Below, piece after piece: positions 47,535 through 59,472 of a stretch of 64,000 nucleotides of DNA. Position 1 is the stretch's first letter, and each line of letters begins with the position of its first letter. Below the pieces are notes generated by a model, which worked only from the letters and a program-made list of their open reading frames with translations, had not been told where the DNA came from and did not search any database. A program made the position numbers and the translations under genes. Source of the DNA: Cryptomeria japonica (lineage: Eukaryota > Streptophyta > Pinopsida > Cupressales > Cupressaceae); contig NC_081414.1 in assembly GCF_030272615.1 (NCBI RefSeq), positions 781,548,119 through 781,612,118 of the forward strand, written 5' to 3'.

Positions 47535-48246
47535 GTTGGGACCTACCCGATTAAGGGATTTGACTGCTACAACTGTTAGGAAAACAACATTAAAATGATC
47601 AACATGTATCACCTTTGTGCTTGATAAGATCCACTTCATTTATTCTCAATACATCAACAACACATTAACATAGATCTTCTCAGATTACCTTATAATCAAA
47701 CTCTGAATATTTGCTCATGATCTCATACATCATCTCATAGCTCATCACACTTTTGATAAAGATCAACTTAGTCGACTAACAACCTTGGAACAATTTCATA
47801 GGTTCAATGAATCTGGTCAATCTTGCACTACACGCTTTACTTATGTCGGCCACCGACATAACAAGCCAAAAATAAAACATTATGTGTACCGGTTAGATGT
47901 TCTTCTCGATTGCCTGCTTTGTACATCATATATTGCTCATCCTATTGAATCTATCATTGTGGTATGAAACATAGTTACCTGATACAATCTTCAACACTCT
48001 TGCAAAACCGCATCACCTAACTCTTCATTGATTGCTCATACCAGTTTCTTGAATACAACTTTGTTCATGTTTACCAGTTGAAGTCCTATTTATTAGTTCA
48101 CTGATAAACTGTCTCCTCTACCAATCATGCTTTACCGGTTGGTATAAAAGACTTAGATGACTATAAAAACATAGTTGCCATCAATGACAACATAAAACAA
48201 GTCATGAATCAACCTATTACATCAAAACATCATCATCAAGCCAACC
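47535..48246 (-). mobile_element. NX2 3' LTR, inner part
   Basis: This continues the LTR interrupted at 27323. Bases 47535-47539 are the Cop2 target duplicate and 47540 onwards matches 59905-60639 of the 5' LTR. It ends CCAACC (CCAACA in the partner), followed by a reversed polypurine tract at 48247-48259. Confidence 0.88.
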
Positions 48247-48499
48247 ATCTCCCCTTTGGCATTGATGGCAACACTTAGGAAAATTTTTGTCTAAGTGTGC
48301 AATACAAAAATTAACTCAACTCATGACACATACTCCCCCTTATAAATTACATTATTTTACAAAATTTACAAACATATATACTAGTACTCCCCATTACAAT
48401 TCAAAATTTTGACTATACTACTACTCTCCCTTTGACAACAATGGAAAAGGTAAGCAAATCTATGAAAGATAAATACAATATACATCAAAATTTGCATTA
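48247..48499 (-). other. NX2 spacer with purine tracts
   Basis: Non-coding. It has the reversed tract ATCTCCCCTTTGGC next to the LTR and weaker repeats near 48333-48340 and 48423-48434 (CTCTCCCTTTGAC). Confidence 0.65.
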
Positions 48500-51400
48500 T
48501 CATATATAGATATAAGAGTTCAAAATGTTATACAATTCCATCTTAGAATATGCATCTGCAAAATGAGACTTTAACTGCTTCAAATCATTATGCCAAGTTT
48601 CCAAAAGAGTGTCGGTTATCTCAACATGTGTTCAGATCTGGCAAGCCATCTCCTCCATGGCATCAATTGTACTTATTTCAGGTGTAGCTAGAATAGATTC
48701 AGTTTCATTGTAGCCTCTCTACAAAATTTAAACCTTAGAGATCAAAAGTGTTTGTAGCTCCTACAATGACTTGGTCCTTTTGACCTATTCATTCTCATAA
48801 GCTTTTAGCTTATGTTGAAGTTCAACAGCTGATCTACCATAAATTATAGAAGAAACATTTAGGGGGCTAAATGATTGACTTATAACTTCAAGTTCCTTTT
48901 CAGCTTCATGTTTCCTTTTCATCAGATCATCACAAAATAATGGAAATTTTGCAACAGTGGAAATAATTTTACCTCTGGTTTCAATTGCATCTTTAATATG
49001 ATCTTTATTAACCATCAGAGAAACTTTGTCTTTATCAACATCATTCATCAACTACTCTAGTCTCTTCTTCTTAAACTCCTTTTCCACATTCAAATAAGTT
49101 GCATCTTTAAAAAATTGCATTTGTTCACCAGCTTCAGCACCCAATTGACCTAACTTATCAATCAATGTAGACAATCTATTAGTATCTGCCTCTAGTAACA
49201 GTCTAGACAAAATCTCAACTGTACATTATATAGTTTGAGCTTCTTTTTGCTAATCCTTCATTATTTTCTTCTTAGCTCTAGATTGCATGGCAATTGCAAT
49301 ATCCATTAGTTTTGTTGAACTCAATGCATCCATATTGATGGGTCCTTGTATACTTAATGCATCATCATCCTCATCATTATCAATTTTCTTCTTAGAGGTA
49401 CATGATAGAGATATCACTTTAGGTTATGGTTTTAGTTCTTCCTCTTCTTTCTTATCTTTTGTCGTCTCCTTTTCTATTACCGATGGTGTCTATGTATCAA
49501 CTATTTGAGTGATTACCAGTGGCTATTTCTCAGTCTGTTTTCTTCTCCTCTCTTTGGTTCTTGTTCTTTTTGTTCATTCATCTGAACATATTCATTCTAT
49601 ATATCCTTAGTGTGATCTTTTTTTTCCTTCTCAATCCCAATTACCTTAACTTATGTATCATCATCTGAAACTATAACAGTTTCAGTTTGTACATTTACCA
49701 GTTTTGTCTTTGATTCTTCATCTACTGGTTGGTTTTCCATAACAATCTCATAAGGTGTAAAATCATTGATATCAACATTGTTCAGAATATCTTCTACCTT
49801 AAATTTCTCCAGTTACTCTTCTTCCTCATCAAGTATCAAACCAAGTAACTTCTTCAATATCTACTCAGTTTCCATATGAACTGATTGGGTCTCACCAATT
49901 AATAGTCTTGTCAACATTTTGTTAGATCTAAAAGATGATTTATCCTTTGCAAGAATTTCATCTGTCTCCTCCTTTGTGGCTTCATGTTGCAAGTTTTTAA
50001 TAATAAATTCTCTATCATGTATTATGTCTACCTACCATCTAGAATCAAGCTTATCATACAAAGAATTTGAAGTCTTCCTTGGCAATTCAATTAGGGATTT
50101 ACTATATTTATTCATCATAAAAACAACTGCATCCTCTATCTACCTTTGTTCATCCTCACTAAACTTATCATACAGTTTATCCAAACCCTTAAGAACACCA
50201 TATTCCTTAATATGCATTAACATCTTTTCAAAAGGTGTAAGCTTAGTTATTGGTTTATTGACGGATTTGATAGTAGATTCTCCTACAACCTTTGACATTT
50301 TTCCACTAAATCTTAGAGATTTCTTCTCACCTTCTGATTTAGTTTCTTCTTCATCATCAGTTGTCGGTACGTTAGGTACAGGGGGCTTAATGACTTTATC
50401 ATTTCTCTTGAATTGTATCTTGGAAGGTTTCTCCTTCTTTGCCTCTACAGGTTTCTCCTTCTTGACCTCAACACTTCTTGTCTTCATACCTTTTTTGATA
50501 CCAGTTGGGGCACTAGATGCTCCTACTTGTTTAGCTTCAAACTTATCTCTAGCCTCTGCTATTGCCTCCTTAGTAAATCCTTATTGCTTAGCAAATTGCT
50601 CAACTTCCTTTCTGACTTTCTTAGCAATTACCAATTCGGTAAGCTCAAAATGCACCTAAATAGATTTCTCCTTATAGGTTCCAAACCTCTCAGCAATAGT
50701 ATCTACTAGTTGTGCTAGCAAGTGTTTAGAATAAGAAATCAAAATATCTTCTTCAACTTCATAGCCCATAGGCATCACCCAAGTTATCGTGGGATAAACT
50801 GCCTCCATCTGACATTTGTCTGTGTCAACCAAAAAATAGATAGTATCCTCATATTTCTTAACAACCTATGTCTGTATCCTCTCTCGTACATGCATCTTTT
50901 TTCTAAAAATATTTGAAATAACCCTAAGCAATCTTACCAAAATCATTACCTAACATCCCAATGTTGTTCTTTATCTGTAGCAATACTGGTGTGTCCTTAG
51001 ACAACTAAACATCACCGATACCAGGAAAGAAATTTTGAAAATAGAAGAACAATCCAACAATTAGTTGTCCAAATTTAAACTTTGGTCTTTTGTCTTTTTT
51101 GATGGACTCAAGATTGAGCACCAACTGACTTCTCAATGCCTCAAAGAAATCATAATAAACATTTTCTTTGATCGTCCGGTAAGCAGTATGGATGGCTGTA
51201 GCAGGGATATTGTTCATCTTGTTAGAATGATATACCTGGTATCCTATGACCATTGAAGAAAATTTTACTATGAGATCATCAATCTCATTAACATTCATAG
51301 CTCTTCCATCCCATCGTGACTTGGTTAGATCAGCAACATCATTCTTAGGAACTGATCTCAGTACTAGAACTTCACTGGTGGAACACAATCTAATTACTAC

Positions 51401-51778
51401 CTAAATTTCTTCCTTGGTGAACTTATGTGGTCGATCAAGCCCCATAAGCTGGTTATGCAGATGACTCAAAACATATCTCACAAGATCATTTTCAAAATCA
51501 TGAATAGAATTCAGTGCATGGTGAAAACCTTTATCGGTAACCCTCCTATATTGATCAAATATAGCAAAAATTCCAAGATCTTCCAACTTATAATGAATGT
51601 ATGATCTAATATCCTCTACATTCACAACTCCATATGGGACTCTAGATAGGGCTTCAATGGGATCGATTTTGGTGGATTTAAAAGGGTGCCTCTTAAACTA
51701 TAGATGAGGCCTGACTGTAACATCTACTAGATGTGGTGCATCCATCTTCAAAGATTCAAACTTAGAAACAGATAACAT
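48500..51778 (-). pseudogene. NX2 ORF-X, most decayed copy
   Basis: It runs from the ATG at 51778 (MLSVSKFESLKMDAPHLVDV) to TGA at 48500-48502, about 1,090 codons. The N-terminal block has VPYGVVNVEDIRSYIHYKLE, DLGIF, and LDRPHKFTKEEI followed by a stop at about 51401; then MVIGYQVYHSNKM (51388-51005). The basic region lies at 50487-50340 (VKKEKPVEAKKEKPSK) and is followed by MLMHIKEYGVLKGLDKLYDK (50240-50150), matching the same block in NX1 and NX3. The C-terminus (49051-48500) is helical. Many frameshifts occur. A 246-codon open frame on the opposite strand (49919-50659) is a shadow. The role is unknown, as for the other copies. Confidence 0.65.
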
Positions 51779-52299
51779 GATTTGTCAGTTAAATACCTTT
51801 CAACACTTCCACAGCTAGGGTTTCAACACTGAGAATACACTTTCACCGATTACCAATCATAGATCACTCCAAATATTTTGTTAATCTAATCAAATGTTGC
51901 TCACACAATCTCTTCTATACTCTTATCTCTCTTTGAGTGCTCTTAAGAATTAAAAGTGACAAATGATATTCAAAAATTCATTTTATTTGCTCTGTCGCAT
52001 TAAATGCTATTCCTGGTTGTATAAACAAACAAACCCTAAAACACCATTCAACATACTACCTATTCTCATATCACATCAAACCTACCTGTTTGATCATAAA
52101 AAAGCTTTAGAATATCATAATGCATCAAGATATGTAGATTTATCTTACCGCATATCATATAGGGGAGTTCAGAAATGGATCTGACATTAAGCTCTCGCTA
52201 AGCCTTTTAACAACTTAGTTTTTCAGTTATGATTTCTCCACACTAGGTGAAGAATTAGGATCTTCCAATGGTTTTTCATCACTCTTTTTTTTCTAGATC
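51779..52299 (-). other. NX2 linker between zinc knuckles and ORF-X
   Basis: No gene is supported. The transcript-sense end, AAGGTATTTAACTGACAAAT, precedes the ORF-X ATG and corresponds to the GGTATTTA leader of NX1 and NX3. Confidence 0.5.
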
Positions 52300-52778
52300 T
52301 TGTTCATCTCTACTCTGGTCAGCAAAACTTTGCAAGGTGTATCGATAGGTGACAATGAAAACATGCCATACCTGATGCTCTCTAGGGTCCAACATTGCCT
52401 CTACCATTCCTTCTTCTGCAATTCATAGCTACATGACTGTATTTATGATAGACTATGCAAATCACATTCATTCTCATTTCCATCTCATAGGGACTAGACC
52501 GGTTAGCATAAGATCCCTACCAATTTTCATTTATTCGGTCATTAAAAGTTCTTTTCCAATCTCCACCAGATCGCTAATTCATGTGGAGTGTTGGATTATT
52601 TTCTCCATACCTAAATTCAACAACTCTATGTCCATACATGTTACAAGTGTAACAATATCCAATAAAGGTTCTAGGTTGGTATCCTTGATAGGAATTAGGT
52701 CTATAACCGTCAAAAGAATTAGATCTACAAACATAAGCAATATGTCCTAGTTTATGACAATTAAAACATACTAGTTTG
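52300..52778 (-). pseudogene. NX2 zinc-knuckle array
   Basis: The minus-strand translation gives CFNCHKLGHIAYVC (perfect CCHC), CYTCNMYGHRVVEF (last Cys lost), CIVYHKYSHVAMNC (second Cys replaced by Tyr) and CFHCHLSIHLAKFC (perfect CCHC). They are separated by Gly/Tyr/Asn-rich linkers, with one stop near 52575. It is the continuation of the coiled-coil Gag at 58746; Cop4 sits just before the first knuckle, and the frame continues if Cop4 and one GTTTG copy are ignored. Confidence 0.75.
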
Positions 52779-53347
52779 TGTTAGGATAACCGGTGAACAA
52801 CTGAGAGGGGGGCTGAATAAGTTGTTAACATATTATATCAATTAAACCACTCTATAACCTTTAGCCAGATCACATAAACATTAATTATCGAAATAGAAGA
52901 AACAAATATCGGTAAACAAAACAACTTAACAATGAAATAGATAATCAGTACAATGCAACCATACCACATAACACCATGATTTGCACATGGAAAACTTGGA
53001 AAGCAAGAAACCACGGTGGGAAGCCTACCCATAGTTAGATGATACTTCTTCAAAAAGTATGTGATACAATGAGGGGCCTCCACATGCAGAAAGGCACACT
53101 TCCTAGAGTGTACTGCTCATTACAAAAGAGTCTCACTGAGTACAGAGAGGTCATAACCACCTCAAGATAAATCGACAATAATCCAGAATAATGAACTTCC
53201 AGAGATAGCATCTACCATGTCTGATTACAATCCTGGTTAAGCACAATATTAGAGGCCTTTGACCTCTTCCTTAATCCCAATTTGATCACCTATGATCGAC
53301 CAAATCTCCTTTGTCTATGATATTACATTCCACGACCATGATATAAT
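52779..53347 (-). mobile_element. Cop4 3' LTR, truncated
   Basis: Only about 570 of the roughly 1,250 bp in the partner LTR (57493-58745) remain. The part with the promoter and the polypurine tract is deleted. The break is at 53340-53370, where an inverted scrap of the same LTR is present. Confidence 0.85.
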
Positions 53348-53370
53348 ATGTTAACAACTAATTCACCCCT
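53340..53370. repeat. Inverted LTR scrap at a deletion junction
   Basis: These 31 bases are close to the reverse complement of 52806-52839 in the same LTR (shared word ATGTTAACAACT). The first eight, GATATAAT, also continue the LTR, and the last six match the pol end, so both joins show microhomology. Confidence 0.7.
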
Positions 53371-56300
53371 AGCCTATCTCTCAAATACTCAAATGATTCC
53401 TTAGAAAGTGGTTTAGTGAATATATTTGCAATCTTCTCTTTAACGTTCACATTAACCAATTTGAATTCCTTTTCTTCTACCTTGTCCTTTAGAAAGTTAT
53501 ACTTTACTGATATATGCTTAGTTTTAGAGTGAAATACTAGATTCTTAGACATGTCAATAGTTGCAGAGTTATCAGAGTAGATAACTATCGACTAGTTCAC
53601 TATAATTTACTTTGATATCCTTCAATATTTGTTCCATCCATAAGACTTGAGTGCAATTAGGTGCTATTGCAACATACTCAGCTTCTGCATTAGATAAAGA
53701 AATGCATGACTGTTTTTGGCTGATCCATGAAACCAGTTTCTTTCAAAGAAAGAAAGCTCCACCAGAAGTGCTCTTCTTGTCATCAGTATCTCCTGCCTAG
53801 TCTGACTCTGTATATACACATAAATTGAAATCATCATCTCTAGAATAACATAGGCCATATTCTGTTGTTCCTTACAAATACCAGAATATCCTTTTTACTG
53901 CACATTCATGATTTTCTTTAGGATTACTTTGATATCTTGAAATGTTCAATACTTACTGCATTCATAATATCCGGTCTAGTCTGAGTTAGATATAACAAGC
54001 CACCAATCATAGACTTATACCTTGTTAGATTTACCAGTGTAGATGTATCTTTGATAGGTAATTTCTCACTTGTCATCATAGGAGTACTTACCAGTTTGGA
54101 ATTATCCATACCAAACTTCTTCAACTATTCCCTTAGATACTTAGTTTTGCAGATAAAAATGCCTTAGTCAGCTTGAGTAATCTGCAAACCTAAGAAAAAT
54201 ATCATCTCACCAATCATGGATATTTCAAATTCATTCTTCATATTATTAGAAAATTTCATTCACAATTTATCTTCTCCTCCAAAAAAGATATCATCAATAA
54301 ATACTTCAATAATCAGAATATCATCATCAGTGATATAATATAAATTACTATTAGCATTGCCTTTAGTAAAACCAATCTATCATCAAGATGTTCAATGTAT
54401 ACTTCTTCCTCAAGTTCACCATTCAAAAATACAAATTTAACATCCATTTGATAAACCTTATAGTTCTTATAAGCTGCATAGGCAAGAAATAGTCTAACAG
54501 CTTCAATTCTAGCTATAAGTGCAAATGTCTCACCATAATCAAGTCCTTCCATTTGAGAATATCCTGTACAAACCAATCTAGCCTTGTTTCTTATAACTTG
54601 ACCATCCCCATTCAGTTTATTCCTAAAAACCCATTTAGTTCCAATAACATTCTTATTTTTAGGCGAGGGAACTAAAGTCCAAGTCTCATTCTTCTCTATA
54701 TGATCTAATACATCTTCCATAGCCTTTAACAAATTTTTATCTTTACAAGCTTCAATAGCAGATGCTGTTTCAATTTGAGAAATAAGACATACCTCTTCAT
54801 TTTCCAGTCTTCTTCTTGTCATAACTCCCTTGTTCCTATCTCCAATGATTTGATCTCCAAAATGATTTAAGCTTACATACCTTGGTGTCTTCTAAACTTC
54901 AGGTTCACTGCTTTGATCATCAATTATAGTTGAATTTTTTGATTGTACTAGTGTAACTGTCTCAATTTCTTCTACCGGTTGAGGCATTGTCGGTTCAGTT
55001 ATGATCATTTCCACTGTCAGTTCCCTGTCACATGATATAGATTGATTTCTATATTGCTCATCCACTTTCACATTAGTGCTCTGCATAGTTTTTTGTAATC
55101 TTTTGTTATAACATCTATATTCTTTGCTTTGAATTAAATAACCAAGAAATATTCATTCTTTACATGTAGGATCAAACTTCCTAGTTAAATCATCCCTTTT
55201 CATATAGAATTTACTTCCAAAAATTGTAAAATATTTAACAATAGGTGTATGTCCAAACCATAATTCATAAGGGGTCTTACCGGTTTCACCTTTGTTGTGC
55301 ACTCTATTGAATGTGGAGACTATTGTACTCACTGCTTCTCTCCAGTAGATGTGAGGCAATTTGGCTTCCATCATCATAGATCTTTTTGCATCCAAAATAA
55401 TTATATTCTTCCTCTCCACTACTCCATTCTGCTGAGGAGTCCGAGGTGCAGATAATTGTCTCCTAATTCTATTTGTCTCATAGTAACTGTTAAATTCATG
55501 AGAAGTGAACTCACCACCTTGATCTGATCTTAGACATTTGATTTTAAATCCAGTTTTTGTTTCAACCTTTGCTTTAAAGATCTTGAATTTCTCAAAGGCT
55601 TCAGACTTCTCCCTAGGAAAAGTCACCCACATCATTCTAGAATAATCATCAATTATTAGCATGAAATACCTATCACCTTGAAAGATTCTAGTCCTTGGTG
55701 GATCACATAAGTTAGTGTGAATCAAATCAAGTACATCATTAGATTTATCATGTATGCTCTTAAAATAAGTTCTAACTTGCTTTCCCAATTGACATTCCTT
55801 ACATATCGGATTCTGAGGCTTCATAATCTTGTATATCTCTAACTGCCTTTGTTGAATTGATCTTAACGATACAATCAAAATTAACATGACACAAACTTTT
55901 ATGCCATAGCCAACTCTCATCAATATGAGCAATCAAACATGTCTTATTACTAGTGTTCAAGTGAAAGATATTACCTCTAGTCTGAGTACCGGTTGCAATC
56001 TCCAAACCAGTTTTGTTAATGATTTTACATTTTCTATCTTTAAACTGAAGTTGGAAACCCTTGTCCACCAATTGACCAACACTTAGGAGATTATGCTTTA
56101 AACCTTATACATAATAGAAATTATTAGTAATATGCTTGCCATCCAGAGAAATAATACCTCTACCTTTGATCATACATTCTTTGTCATCTCCAAATTTGAC
56201 TTGACCTCCATTGTATTCTTTTAGGGACAAATTTTTTCTTTTATCTCCAGTCATATGATGTGAGCATCCACTATCAATTACCCATTCATCCTTATCTTCA

Positions 56301-57434
56301 ACTTTTGCTGCCAAGGCCTTTTCTTCATTCAGCATAGCCGGTTCCAGTTCATATTCCTTTTAAGCATAGACCACCCATTCCTTTCCATTTCCAGATCCAC
56401 TAGCAGAGTCTACTGCTAGTTCATCCTTAGAGTCATCACTTACTCCTTCCTCATCTGCTATGTAGCATTGTTTGCTTTCCTTGAATCTAAATCTATTCTG
56501 ATTAGTCTTAAATGATTTCTTAACTCTTTCTTAAAATATTGTATTCCTTTCTAGACATCTAGATGCAAAATGACCAATCTTATTACATGCAAAACATTTC
56601 AAAGGTTCTTTTCCTTCATACTTACATACTGTCGGTCCTTTAGGTACTCTTCTAGCAAATAAGGCTTCAAGTTGCTCAAATTATTCATCTTCTTTCCTCA
56701 TATATTTCAATTCTTTTGCATATAAGGCTTTCCAATCACTTTTGCTGGTAGATAATGATGATTCATGAAAAGAAAGTTCAGACTTTGCAGCTCTAGAAGG
56801 TCCAAATTCTTCAATCTCAAAAGCAGATAATTTCCCAATTAGAATGCCTATGTTAACTGAAGTGTTTGCCATTGTTCTCAACTCATTAATTGTAGTTGCC
56901 TTCATCTTGTAAGCCAGTGGAAGGGCTCTCAATACTTTGGAAACTATTTCATCTTCACTTAGAGATCCTCCACAACATTGAATTCCCATAACAATCTCAT
57001 TTACTCTTTCCATAAACACAACAATTCTTTCTTTATCTTCCATCTTCAAGTTTTCATACCTTACCCGGTAACCATCAAGTTTAACAATTTTGATAGTAGG
57101 ATCACCTTCATTCAGAGTTTTCAATTCATCCCACATAACCATTGTCGATGATTTATTAGTCAATCCCATGATTTGCTAATCATAAGTGCACACAAGAGGG
57201 CTTCTCTAGCTCTACAATAATTTTCAATATTCTTGTCCAGGTCTGCAGGAGCAGGATTGCTAGATGCCATATCATAAGGTGGGTATCCTTTCTCAGTGAT
57301 CTCCTAAATATCCTTGCCAAGATATCTAAGATGAGTCTCCATTCGAATTTTCATATCCCATAATTTGTTCCATCAAGCTTAGGAATTTATCTTTTGAAAA
57401 TAGTTGTCGGTGGATTTGAAGTGATAGCTACCAT
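53350..57434 (-). pseudogene. Cop4 gag-pol remnant
   Basis: Gag starts at the ATG at 57434 (MVAITSNPPTTIFKR). The Gag core is open at 57169-56681, including IVVFMERVNEIVMGIQCCGG. A perfect knuckle, CFACNKIGHFASRC, is at about 56600. The protease has the intact motif EWVIDSGCSHHMTGDK near 56275. The integrase (56071-55153) has CHVNFDCIVKINSTK, CKECQLGKQV, LIIDDYSRMMWVTF, SDQGGEFTSHEFN and YWREAVSTIVSTFN. RT (54822-54313) has ETFALIARIEAVRLFLAYAA but lacks about 50 codons after EEEVYIEHL, including the usual LYGLKQ segment. The RT Asp pair survives as FIDDIFFGGED at about 54290. RNase H runs from 54124 to 53358, ending NIFTKPLSKESFEYLRDRLG. Several stops and shifts are present. Confidence 0.88.
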
Positions 57435-57478
57435 AGGATCTACCTCAAGTGGTTAAGCATCTGCAAAAGAGGACAAAA

Positions 57479-57490
57479 GCTTTGATACAA
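57479..57490 (-). other. Cop4 primer-binding site
   Basis: It reads TTGTATCAAAGC on the minus strand, two bases inside the LTR start. It is a two-mismatch version of the initiator-methionine tRNA site. Confidence 0.65.
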
Positions 57491-57492
57491 AT

Positions 57493-58745
57493 TGGTAAGA
57501 TAACTGGTGAACAATTAAGAGGGGGGTGAATTAGTTGTTAACGGATTATATCAATTAAACCACTTTATAACCTTTAACCGGATCACATAAACATTAATTA
57601 TTGAAATAGAAGAAACAAATATTGGTAAACAAAGCAACTTAACAATGAAACAAATAATCAACACAATGCAACCATAGCACATAACACCATGATTTGCACA
57701 TGGACCGAAAAGAAAAAAACCATTGTGGGAAGCCTACCATAGTTAGATGATACTTCTTCAGAAAGTATGTGATACAATGAGGGGCCTCAACATGCAGGAA
57801 GGCACACTTCCTAGAGTGTACTGCTCATTACAAAAGAGTTTCACTGAGTACAGAGAGGTTATAACCACCTCAAGATAAATCAACAACAATACAAAATAAT
57901 GAACTTCCAGAGATAGCATCTACCATGTTTGATTATAGTCCCAGTTAAGAACAATACTAAAGGCCTTTGACCTCTTCCTTAATCCCAATTTGATCACCTA
58001 TGATCGACCAAATCTCCTTTGCCTATGATATTACATTCCATGACCATGATATAATCTACAATGAGATCTTACATCAATTTCTACCAACCTTAAGGCCTAA
58101 ACCAATTAGGTCGGCCACCTAAAAGATATTACAATAAGATCATTACATACATCCATATTACAATGATATGCCATGTTGTCTTAAGATGAGAACAACAATA
58201 ACCAATCCATAAATCATTCGGGTAACTTGTAAAGAACACGTTAACATGATACCGATCCATAACCTAGATAGGAACCGGATCTAATCTGGGTCCATCATGC
58301 CTAAGAAATATCTTCAATCAATTGAGGCACAATCAAAGAATGTCTTCAGCATCCTGAAATCCATCTAGAAGCGGCACCAACACCACTTATGCATCCTGTC
58401 TAGATTTCTCAATGAAAGCTCTGCCGGTTAAACCTTAAACCCATGCTAGTAAGGGTTTACAAGAGTGTGTGATAGCATCCAATTACCAATTCAATACCAA
58501 CTACCCAAAACATGCTCCAGAATCATGTAAAACATAAAGTCAAACATACTCCATTGATCCAAACATGTCAGAAGTGTCCAACAAATAGTCTCTTCTATCA
58601 GTAACACTAGATCTTCTACCAATAACCAAAACCTGTTTGTCGATAACCAAAACCTGTCTGTCAGTAACCAACCATAATAGCTTGTGTTGAGATCAATGAC
58701 AAAACATCAATGCAACACATAATCAATTCATCCATAATGCCAACA
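57493..58745 (-). mobile_element. Cop4 5' LTR
   Basis: A 1,253-bp LTR (TGGTAAGATAAC to CCAACA in plus orientation). The TATA position used in Cop2 (TATAAATT) here reads TAGAAATT, at about 58075, so the promoter box is lost. An extra roughly 160 bp at 58440-58600 has no equivalent in the Cop2 LTR. Confidence 0.9.
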
Positions 58746-59410
58746 GTTTGTAGGGTTTCTTACCAGTAGATTTCTGGATCTTAGGTTCATATTTACCTTC
58801 TTCAATGTTGTCCTTTGTACTAGAAGGCTCACCTTTCTCAAAAGTAGTGTATCCCAACCCATTTGTATCTCCATTCTACCTTTGTGACTACATTTTCTCA
58901 TCAAGCATATTAGAGCTCTTGTTAAACTTTGCAAGTGTTTCATTAGCATCAGCAAGTTCCTTTGTAATATCTTCTCTTTTTCATCAAAATTTCTCTTAGA
59001 GACATTGCCATGTCTAGATCATCCTTTATTTCTTCTTTTCCTTCTTGTTCCTCATGAAGATGAGCATACAGGGTTCCAACCTCCTGGTTCAGCTGAAAGA
59101 TCTCATGTTCTTTTTCTTTGAACTTGTCTCTAGTTGTCCTCCTTGCTCCAAGCTCTTGACTTATCCTGATGGATAGGGCTTCCAACTCTCTCCTTAGAAT
59201 TGCCTTCTTATCATTCATTTTTTCACCTTCAATAACTAATGAATCCATGTTTACTTCATCTAAAAAATTGTTTTCAGTAAACTCCATCAATTATTCTGAA
59301 AGTTGTCTTCTCTTAGCAAGTGAGGCTTTATACTTTCCTTTCAATGTATCTAGCGCTTCTTTAGATTCTACAAGTTAGTTTGATAGCTTTCTATAACTCA
59401 TATCCAGCAT
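58746..59410 (-). pseudogene. NX2 coiled-coil Gag-like ORF
   Basis: It opens at the ATG at 59410 (MLDMSYRKLSN then a stop) and reads as a charged helical protein. 59290-58949 is open for 113 codons, with the heptad-like stretch RRELEALSIRISQELGARR and EKEHEIFQLNQEVGTL. It corresponds in position and character to 7767-8381 of NX1 and 41696-41280 of NX3, but the sequence has diverged. It ends in a Lys/Ser-rich segment just before the Cop4 insertion and continues as the zinc knuckles at 52778. Confidence 0.72.
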
Positions 59411-59458
59411 GATATTCTTAGGGATCTTTCAAAAGAGGTTAAGCCTTAAGGTAATTAG

Positions 59459-59470
59459 GCTTTGATATCA
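59459..59470 (-). other. NX2 primer-binding site
   Basis: It reads TGATATCAAAGC on the minus strand, two bases inside the LTR. It is a two-mismatch form of the initiator-methionine tRNA site. Confidence 0.7.
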
Positions 59471-59472
59471 AT

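Larger units (their letters stand above)
52779..58745 (-). mobile_element. Cop4: Ty1/Copia element in the NX2 Gag region
   Basis: A minus-strand element of 5,967 bp, ends TGTTAGG (52779) and CCAACA (58745), with perfect flanks GTTTG at 52774-52778 and 58746-58750. It is shorter than its relatives because the inner half of its 3' LTR and the pol-LTR spacer are missing. It is closely related to Cop2. Confidence 0.92.

Noticed and set aside
49919-50659. A 246-codon open frame on the plus strand
   Set aside because: It lies exactly antisense to NX2 ORF-X, is rich in Leu/Ser/Phe as expected from reading a Lys/Glu-rich gene backwards, and has no known motif.
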